The notes under the pieces were generated by a model. That model saw nothing but the letters and a program-made list of their open reading frames with translations, was not told the DNA's origin and did no database searches. Shown piece by piece: positions 53,538 to 59,391 of a DNA stretch of 59,391 bases. The number at the start of each line of letters is the position of its first letter. Position 1 is the first letter of the stretch. Source of the stretch: Microbacteriaceae bacterium (GTDB lineage Bacteria; Actinomycetota; Actinomycetes; Actinomycetales; Microbacteriaceae); the NCBI GenBank assembly GCA_019639055.1, contig JAHBSP010000009.1:1-59391 (forward strand). The letters are read 5' to 3'. The translations under genes were made by a program, and so were the position numbers.

Positions 53538-53567
53538 GGGGCGGGAGGTTTTCTCGCTCCATTTTTT
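53538..53567 (+). terminator. Intrinsic terminator after rpmA
   Basis: GGGGCGGG (53538-53545) pairs with CTCGCTCC (53553-53560) using two G-U pairs. It is followed by ATTTTTT. It separates the ribosomal protein genes from obgE. Confidence 0.75.
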
Positions 53568-53613
53568 ATATATTGAAACATTTTGACCAGACAGTGAAAG
53601 GGAGGCAGTAGTT

Positions 53614-55146
53614 ATGGTTACTTTTGTTGATACTGTCACTCTGCACTTGAAGGCTGGCGACGGTGGCAACGGTTGCGTATCCGTTCGTAGAGAAAAGTTC
53701 AAACCGCTTGCTGGACCAGATGGCGGAAACGGCGGCGATGGTGGTTCAATCACTCTTGTTGCAGAGCGCGGAGTTACCACACTCCTCGAATACCACCGCA
53801 GACCTCACCGCAAAGCCACGAACGGCAGCATGGGCATGGGTGATCTTCGAAACGGCGCTAAGGGTGAAGATATTTTGCTCACGGTGCCACTTGGAACAGT
53901 TGTTAAAGATTCCAAAACCGGCGAAATTATCGAGGATATGACTAGGGACGGGCAGACCCTTGTTATCGCTGAAGGTGGACAGGGGGGACTCGGAAACGCA
54001 TCCCTTGCATCCACCAAGCGTAAAGCTCCAGGTTTCGCGCTCTTAGGAACACTCGGCTGGGAGGGCGATGTTGTTCTCGAACTGAAAAGCATGGCCGATG
54101 TTGCTCTGGTTGGCTTCCCATCTGCCGGTAAGAGTTCCCTAATCGCTGCTATTAGTGCCGCAAAACCTAAAATTGCTGATTATCCGTTCACGACTCTTGC
54201 GCCAAACCTTGGTGTTGTGGAATACGGCGAGACACGCTTCACAGTGGCGGATGTGCCAGGACTTATCGAGGGTGCTAGTGAGGGTAAAGGGCTCGGGCTT
54301 GAATTCCTACGCCATATTGAACGTTGTAGCGTAATTGCGCACGTGATCGATACCGCAACCCTTGATAACACTCGTGCACCGATGGACGACTTCCAAATTG
54401 TACTGAATGAACTCGCAAAATACCCTGTTGAGGAGGGCGAGATTCCACTAATTGAGCGTCCACAACTGGTTGTACTCAATAAGGCTGATGTGCCCGAGGC
54501 CCGCGACCTAGCAGAACTCGTGAAACCTGATTTCGAAGAAGCAGGTTACCGGGTCTTTATTGTTTCTGCAGTAACCAAGGAAGGGCTGGACAATCTCGGT
54601 TACGCACTAGCTGAGCTGGTGGCTGAGCACCGCGCATCCCTTCCAGAGGAAGAGCCAACAATTCAGGTGCTGCAACCTAAACGCTTTGCCGCTAAAAAAG
54701 AATTCGTTATCGAGAAAGACGGCTTCGACGGGGATGTTCTCTACCGAATTATCGGAGAAAAACCGGAACGCTGGGTGCAGCAGACAGATTTCACCAATGA
54801 TGAAGCAATAGGTTTTCTTTCTGACCGGTTAGCCAAACTTGATGTTGATAAAGAGCTTTTCAAAGCTGGCGCGGTTCCGGGCGATGCCGTGGTGATTGGT
54901 GCCGGAGACGGGCAAATCTTCGACTGGGAGCCAACAATTAGTTCAGCGACCGAAATGACTCTTGGGAATCGTGGAACGGATGTGCGTCTTGATCCACAAC
55001 TTCGACCCACTAGAAAAGAACGCAAAGCAAACTACCACGAGATGATGGATGCCAAAGCTGCCGTGAGAGCAGAACTTGAATCTGAGCGTCTTGCCGAAAT
55101 TGCTGCCAGACAAAATCAATCCACTGATACAGAAAGTGCAGAATAG
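53614..55146 (+). CDS. obgE: GTPase ObgE/CgtA
   Basis: Essential GTPase for ribosome maturation and stress response, 510 aa. The glycine-rich Obg domain (1-158) has LKAGDGGNGCVSVRREKF and GGNGGDGGSI. The G domain has GFPSAGKSSLIAAI (G1), DVPGLIEGASEGKGLG (G3) and VLNKADVP (G4). The C-terminal OCT domain (about 350-430) has FAAKKEFVIEKDGFDGDVLY. A charged tail follows. GGGAGGCAG precedes the ATG. Confidence 0.97.
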   Translation: MVTFVDTVTLHLKAGDGGNGCVSVRREKFKPLAGPDGGNGGDGGSITLVAERGVTTLLEYHRRPHRKATNGSMGMGDLRNGAKGEDILLTVPLGTVVKDSKTGEIIEDMTRDGQTLVIAEGGQGGLGNASLASTKRKAPGFALLGTLGWEGDVVLELKSMADVALVGFPSAGKSSLIAAISAAKPKIADYPFTTLAPNLGVVEYGETRFTVADVPGLIEGASEGKGLGLEFLRHIERCSVIAHVIDTATLDNTRAPMDDFQIVLNELAKYPVEEGEIPLIERPQLVVLNKADVPEARDLAELVKPDFEEAGYRVFIVSAVTKEGLDNLGYALAELVAEHRASLPEEEPTIQVLQPKRFAAKKEFVIEKDGFDGDVLYRIIGEKPERWVQQTDFTNDEAIGFLSDRLAKLDVDKELFKAGAVPGDAVVIGAGDGQIFDWEPTISSATEMTLGNRGTDVRLDPQLRPTRKERKANYHEMMDAKAAVRAELESERLAEIAARQNQSTDTESAE

Positions 55147-55151
55147 ATAAG

Positions 55152-55961
55152 TTGAGAATTGTCGTAAAAGTTGGTTCAAGCTCAATCAGTGGGGCTAACA
55201 CCGGCCAGATGCTCACCATTGTTGACGCCATCGCCTCTGCGCGGAAAGCCGGGCATGAAATCATCCTTGTTTCTTCCGGTGCAATCGCTAGCGGTATTCC
55301 AGTGCTGCAACTCCAAGGACGCCCTACCGATTTAGCAACTCAGCAGGCAGCCGCGGCTGTCGGGCAGAACATCCTAATCGGGCGTTGGCAGGCAGCTCTT
55401 GACTTTCACAAAGTCGTTGCCGGGCAGATTCTGCTAACAACAGCAGATTTGGGCAACACCAAAACCCGTGCCAACGCTGGCCGTGCAATGGAGACAATGC
55501 TCGGCATGGGCGTGATCCCTATTGTGAACGAGAACGACACTGTTGCAACCGATGAGATTCGTTTTGGTGACAACGACAAACTAGCTGCTCTAGTGGCTGA
55601 GCTAATGGACGCGGACCACCTGCTGCTGCTTTCAGATGTTGACGCACTTTATGACCGACCACCAAGCGTCGAAGATGCCAAACCAATAAACTTCGTTGCC
55701 TACGGTGATGCACTAGAAGACATTGAACTCGGTGCGGTTGCTACTGATGTCGGTCTGGGTGGTGCTGTGACTAAGGTTGCCGCTGCCAGATATGCGGCCG
55801 AACACGGCATAACCGCACAAATTACCGCCGCTGCTTATGTTCAAAAAGCTTTAGCGGGGGATCGCCTAGGTACTATTTTTGAGTCGAACCCTAACGGGCA
55901 CCCAGGTAACCCTACAATTGATAAGACGGTAACTGCTCAGGAAACAGTAACAAAGGGGTAG
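55152..55961 (+). CDS. proB: Glutamate 5-kinase, short form
   Basis: First step of proline synthesis: phosphorylates glutamate. The 269-aa amino-acid kinase domain opens RIVVKVGSSSISGANTGQM, then VSSGAIASGIPVLQLQGRP, VNENDTVATDEIRFGDND and LLLSDVDALYD. The C-terminal PUA domain found in many ProB (about 370 aa) is absent, so feedback control may differ. TTG 55152 lies five bases after obgE. The proB stop is two bases before proA. Confidence 0.95.
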   Translation: MRIVVKVGSSSISGANTGQMLTIVDAIASARKAGHEIILVSSGAIASGIPVLQLQGRPTDLATQQAAAAVGQNILIGRWQAALDFHKVVAGQILLTTADLGNTKTRANAGRAMETMLGMGVIPIVNENDTVATDEIRFGDNDKLAALVAELMDADHLLLLSDVDALYDRPPSVEDAKPINFVAYGDALEDIELGAVATDVGLGGAVTKVAAARYAAEHGITAQITAAAYVQKALAGDRLGTIFESNPNGHPGNPTIDKTVTAQETVTKG

Positions 55962-55963
55962 GG

Positions 55964-57220
55964 ATGGACACCAAGGCCTTCAATTCCATGCTTGCTGCCG
56001 CTAAAACGGCCAGTAAGGGAATCGGAAACAGTAGCACTGCCACTAGAAACGCTGCTCTGACAGAAATCGCCAAAGTGCTTATAGACCGGACTAAGGAAAT
56101 TGTCTCAGCTAACCAGTTCGATTTAGAGAATGGTAAGCAGGCAGGGCTTGCATCAGGGTTACTTGATCGCCTGAAACTTGACGGGGTTAGAGTCGCAGCA
56201 CTAGCCGATTCACTCCAGACAGTTATTGATATTCCTGATCCGCTCGGTGAGATTGTGCGCGGACGCACCCTTCACAACGGTGTCAAGATTCAGCAGATTC
56301 GTGTGCCGTTCGGCGTTATTGGGGCTATTTATGAGGCTCGTCCGAATGTGACCGTGGATATTGCTTCTCTAGCTTTGAAATCAGGCAATACGGTGTTGCT
56401 GCGTGGCGGTACTGCAGCCGAGAATACTAACCGCGTGCTTGTTGCTGCAATTCAGGATGCGCTAAAAACTGTTGGTCTACCAGCAGAAGCTGTGCAGACA
56501 ATCGACGAGTTCGGTCGTGAAGGGGCGACAGCACTGATGCAGGCGACCGGCTTTGTAGACGTGCTGATTCCGCGTGGGAGTGCTGAACTCATCCGCACTG
56601 TCGTAACTGAATCGACTGTGCCAGTAATTGAAACAGGCAGCGGTATTGTGCACATATATATTGATGCCAGCGCACCGAAAGAGTGGGCTATCGATATTGT
56701 CCGTAACGCTAAGGAGCAGCGTCCGAGTGTTTGCAACGCTGCCGAGACGCTACTGATTCATAAGGATGCTGCAGCCAGGTTCTATCCGGAACTGGCAGCT
56801 GCGCTGCACGAACAGGGCGGGGTAGTCATCCATGCCGATGAAGCAGCACTGAAACTTTATGCGGATGCTGAACCGGCTTCCGAGGTCGACTGGCAGACCG
56901 AATACTTGACACTCGACTTATCGGTGCGCGTGGTTGAAAACCTAGATGAGGCGCTCAATCACATTTCTCGATACTCGACAAAACACACTGAAGCGATCGT
57001 TACCGAAGACTATGCGAATGCGGAAAGATTCCTCAACGAGGTTGACGCAGCAGTGGTGATGGTTAACGCGTCCACTCGGTTTACTGACGGGGGAGAGTTC
57101 GGTTTCGGTGCTGAAGTGGGTATCAGTACCCAGAAGCTTCATGCTCGCGGGCCTATGGGCTTGCAGGAACTAACCAGCACAAAGTGGTTGGTTCGCGGTA
57201 ACGGTCAAATTCGTAAGTAG
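55964..57220 (+). CDS. proA: Gamma-glutamyl phosphate reductase
   Basis: Second step of proline synthesis, giving glutamate semialdehyde. The 418-aa aldehyde dehydrogenase-fold protein has RVPFGVIGAIYEARPNVTVD, the catalytic Cys in RPSVCNAAETLLIHKD (near 256), and FGAEVGISTQKLHARGPMGL near the end. It directly follows proB, so the proline pathway kinase and reductase are co-expressed. proC is not in this window. Confidence 0.97.
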   Translation: MDTKAFNSMLAAAKTASKGIGNSSTATRNAALTEIAKVLIDRTKEIVSANQFDLENGKQAGLASGLLDRLKLDGVRVAALADSLQTVIDIPDPLGEIVRGRTLHNGVKIQQIRVPFGVIGAIYEARPNVTVDIASLALKSGNTVLLRGGTAAENTNRVLVAAIQDALKTVGLPAEAVQTIDEFGREGATALMQATGFVDVLIPRGSAELIRTVVTESTVPVIETGSGIVHIYIDASAPKEWAIDIVRNAKEQRPSVCNAAETLLIHKDAAARFYPELAAALHEQGGVVIHADEAALKLYADAEPASEVDWQTEYLTLDLSVRVVENLDEALNHISRYSTKHTEAIVTEDYANAERFLNEVDAAVVMVNASTRFTDGGEFGFGAEVGISTQKLHARGPMGLQELTSTKWLVRGNGQIRK

Positions 57221-57229
57221 GATAGGTAT

Positions 57230-57454
57230 ATGCTTTCATTTCTAGTCGCAACCACAGAACATCACAACGAGTTGATTGTGCCAGCACCCTTCTTTGGAGT
57301 TGCAGCGCTTGTCGTTCTTGGGCTACTCGCATTCGTTGTTTTCTCGTATCGTGATGTAAATCACCGCCGCGAAGTTAGCGCTCACGACAGCCACACATCT
57401 GAAGACAAAGCGGTGGAGGCTTCTTCAAAGAAGGACGCTAAGGCTAAGAAATAG
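57230..57454 (+). CDS. Small single-span membrane protein (74 aa)
   Basis: The first 16 residues are polar, followed by one membrane helix ([20 protein letters not shown]) and a charged, Lys-rich tail ([15 protein letters not shown]). A GATAGG site precedes the ATG, 9 bases after proA. Similar small proteins sit between proA and nadD in Microbacteriaceae, as I recall. The function is unknown. Confidence 0.7.
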   Translation: MLSFLVATTEHHNELIVPAPFFGVAALVVLGLLAFVVFSYRDVNHRREVSAHDSHTSEDKAVEASSKKDAKAKK

Positions 57455-57470
57455 CTTTAGCTCGGATTGG

Positions 57471-58118
57471 TTGCTAAATCGCGTGAACACCAAGGGCGAC
57501 GGCGTTAAAAAGCGCATTGGAATTATGGGTGGAACTTTTGATCCAATCCATCACGGTCACTTGGTCGCTGCCAGCGAAGCAGCTAAATCTTTTGGCTTAG
57601 ACGAGGTTGTCTTTGTGCCCACCGGTCAGCCATATCAGAAAGACGGAGTTAGCTCTCCAGAGTTCAGATATGAGATGACTGTAATAGCTACTGCCTCCAA
57701 CCCTAGATTTAGAGTAAGTCGTATAGACATTGATCGGCCAGGACCCACATACACAATCGATACTCTGCGCGATATGAAAGCTAAGTATCCAAACTCTGAC
57801 CTTTTCTTTATCTCTGGTGCGGATGCTATTCGTCAGATTGTTGCTTGGAAAGACTCGGATCAGTTGTGGGATTTGGCACATTTTGTGGCTGTTTCTAGAC
57901 CGGGGCATCAGCTTTCTGTTACCGGTTTACCAGCTGGAGGTGTTAGTTTATTACAAGTTCCCGCGCTGGCCATCTCCTCTACGGACTGTAGAGACAGGGT
58001 TGCGAGAGGTTTCCCCGTCTGGTATTTAGTACCTGATGGTGTTGTGCAGTATATTTCTAAGCACAATTTGTATAAAGTTGATAAAGCTAATATTTTAGAA
58101 GATTCTTCGGAGGTGTAA
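57471..58118 (+). CDS. nadD: Nicotinate-nucleotide adenylyltransferase
   Basis: Makes nicotinate adenine dinucleotide in NAD synthesis. The 215-aa nucleotidyltransferase has [20 protein letters not shown] with the HxGH motif, [26 protein letters not shown] and [16 protein letters not shown] with the ISST signature. The TTG at 57471 adds a short leader; GTG 57483 is equally possible. Confidence 0.95.
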   Translation: MLNRVNTKGDGVKKRIGIMGGTFDPIHHGHLVAASEAAKSFGLDEVVFVPTGQPYQKDGVSSPEFRYEMTVIATASNPRFRVSRIDIDRPGPTYTIDTLRDMKAKYPNSDLFFISGADAIRQIVAWKDSDQLWDLAHFVAVSRPGHQLSVTGLPAGGVSLLQVPALAISSTDCRDRVARGFPVWYLVPDGVVQYISKHNLYKVDKANILEDSSEV

Positions 58119-58122
58119 CGGA

Positions 58123-59025
58123 TTGGAATTTGGTCAATCAGACACTCCCGTTCAGAGTAGAAGACAGCTTCGTGAGCAGGAAAGTTTGGCTACCACAGTA
58201 AGACCCGAAATGCCTACTCAAGTTGCAGCAAGACTCGATACTGGACCCGTTTATACAGTTCCTTCTAGCTCGAACTCGCAACCCAGCCAGACCGTTGAAG
58301 TGAGCAATTTTTCACAGCCACAGTCGAGACTAAGTCGCAGAGCCGCGATTAGGCAAGAGACAGCTGCTGTTGAGCCTGTTATTCAGATTCCTGTGGTCCA
58401 GGTGCCTGTAGAGCAAGTGCAACAGCCAGCGGTAGAGCAAGTGCAACAGCAATCCGTTTCTTCAAGACGTTCCCGGAGGATGCTTGAGGAAAGCGGTCTA
58501 ATTCAGATTGTTCCTGAACACTTGCAACGCCCCGCAATTGCTACCCAGGAAGTACCCGTGCAGGTAACTGATTCCGGTGGAATCATCCAGGTTCCAGATT
58601 CGCACTGGCAGGATAGCGCAGAGATTGCCAGAAGAATTGAGCGCGGTATTTCTGAAGACAAAGCCACACTTGTTGTGCCTCAGCCTGCACCAGCTAACCT
58701 GACTGGACCAATTCTTACCACCGGAGAAATCCTACTTACGGGGAGTGTTGAAATCCCTAGATCGCTCTCAACGACAGGTGCAATTATTCCGGTAGACAGC
58801 GCAGAGGTTGACCTAGATACTGTCGATGCTTCAGATGAGCAAACAAGCGATGTTCTTCCAGTTCGTGCCTCGGCCGCAGTCGGTACCAGAGACAGTGACC
58901 TACTAAAGGCGAAGGTGCCAAACAAGATTACTTTCACCAGTGTGATTATTGCGCTGGCTGTTGGTGCTGCTGCATTCGCATTGACATATTTCGCAACCGC
59001 TTACTTCCTTGGATGGCTTGGCTAA
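58123..59025 (+). CDS. Repeat-bearing protein with a C-terminal membrane anchor
   Basis: A 300-aa protein, mostly disordered and Gln/Ser/Val-rich, with one membrane helix at the end (VIIALAVGAAAFALTYFATA). It has a short internal repeat, VEQVQQP/VEQVQQQ, and an Arg-rich patch SSRRSRRMLEE. The TTG start has a GAGGTG site. It lies between nadD and rsfS, an interval that holds an uncharacterised gene in related actinobacteria. Topology would put the long N-terminal part in the cytosol. The function is not known. Confidence 0.7.
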   Translation: MEFGQSDTPVQSRRQLREQESLATTVRPEMPTQVAARLDTGPVYTVPSSSNSQPSQTVEVSNFSQPQSRLSRRAAIRQETAAVEPVIQIPVVQVPVEQVQQPAVEQVQQQSVSSRRSRRMLEESGLIQIVPEHLQRPAIATQEVPVQVTDSGGIIQVPDSHWQDSAEIARRIERGISEDKATLVVPQPAPANLTGPILTTGEILLTGSVEIPRSLSTTGAIIPVDSAEVDLDTVDASDEQTSDVLPVRASAAVGTRDSDLLKAKVPNKITFTSVIIALAVGAAAFALTYFATAYFLGWLG

Positions 59026-59375
59026 TGACGCTGAACGAAGAAACACTTTCCGCACTCAAAATTGCCGTAACTGCCGCCAACGAAAAACTAGCCACTGATG
59101 TGGTCGCAATCGACGTATCTAGCAGACTCCCAATCGCCGATGTTTTTCTTATTTGCACTGGTCGCAATGAACGGCAGGTTGGCGCGATTGCGGAAGAGAT
59201 AGAGAAGGATCTCTCAGAGGCAGGTATCAGGGCTCGGAGACGAGAAGGTCAGAATCTGGCACGCTGGATTCTGCTTGATTTCGGTGATGTGATTGTACAC
59301 ATTTTCCACGAAGAAGACCGCCAATATTATGCACTCGAGCGACTCTGGGATGACTGCCCGGTTGTGGTAGTCTAG
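59025..59375 (+). CDS. rsfS: Ribosomal silencing factor RsfS
   Basis: Binds L14 and blocks subunit joining when nutrients are low. The 116-aa protein (TLNEETLSALKIAVTAANEK) has the family motifs VAIDVSSRLPIADVFLICTG and WILLDFGDVIVHIFHEEDRQ. ATG 59025 overlaps the upstream TAA by one base. Length and position after nadD are typical. Confidence 0.95.
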   Translation: MTLNEETLSALKIAVTAANEKLATDVVAIDVSSRLPIADVFLICTGRNERQVGAIAEEIEKDLSEAGIRARRREGQNLARWILLDFGDVIVHIFHEEDRQYYALERLWDDCPVVVV

Positions 59376-59391
59376 ACAGGTTGATAAGGGC

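Noticed and set aside
1..59391. CRISPR array, defence island or biosynthetic cluster
   Set aside because: No spaced direct repeats, Cas genes, restriction genes or synthase genes were seen in any part of the window.

Overview
The window suggests an actinobacterium, probably of the Microbacteriaceae (order Micrococcales). The supporting signs are the gene orders tig-clpP1-clpP2-clpX, ileS-folC-DUF4233-ndk and rne-rplU-rpmA-obgE-proB-proA-nadD-rsfS, the class II (translational) T-box in front of ileS, a ClpP1/ClpP2 pair, the Glu-type RpiB and a full cydABCD set. The chromosomal part is moderate in GC by eye (close to half), which is low for that family and recalls its small-genome aquatic or host-associated members. 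The species cannot be named from the sequence alone.

Region 1 (1 to about 8,880) is the right end of an integrated conjugative element, visibly richer in G and C than the rest. All its genes are on the + strand: the tail of an SCO6880-like conjugation protein, a small unknown, a VirB4-like ATPase, three more unknowns, a VirD4/TraG coupling protein broken by a frameshift, an OB-fold SSB-like protein, two unknowns, and a large serine recombinase. The recombinase reads straight into the 3' half of a tRNA-Arg(TCT) gene on the opposite strand, which marks the insertion site. The relaxase and the left end lie outside the window.

Region 2 (8,886 to about 21,700) is housekeeping and stress chromosome: msrA, an EamA exporter, an ssb paralogue, ettA, two thioesterases, a group II truncated globin, pepN, rpiB, a Nei/Fpg glycosylase, dps, a cysteine hydrolase, tRNA-Gly(TCC), an enoyl-CoA hydratase and tRNA-Pro(TGG).

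Region 3 (21,700 to 33,600) holds the proteostasis block tig-clpP1-clpP2-clpX, a membrane protein, an M3 peptidase gene interrupted by one in-frame TAA, a methyltransferase, a SIMPL protein, valS with a 72-aa downstream partner, and a membrane-anchored secreted protein.

Region 4 (33,600 to 50,600) has a complete dipeptide-type ABC importer with a fused double ATPase, a T-box-controlled ileS, folC, a DUF4233 protein, ndk, the cytochrome bd operon cydABDC, and a convergent VKOR-type oxidoreductase.

Region 5 (50,600 to the end) carries RNase E/G without its zinc-link cysteines, rplU-rpmA, obgE, proB-proA, a small membrane protein, nadD, a repeat-bearing membrane protein and rsfS.

I found no CRISPR array, biosynthetic cluster or recognisable new defence system. 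The most interesting signals are a repeated leader structure in the mobile element, the recombinase/tRNA fusion with an adjacent 51-bp palindrome, the T-box, the interrupted M3 peptidase and the RNase E without a Zn-link.
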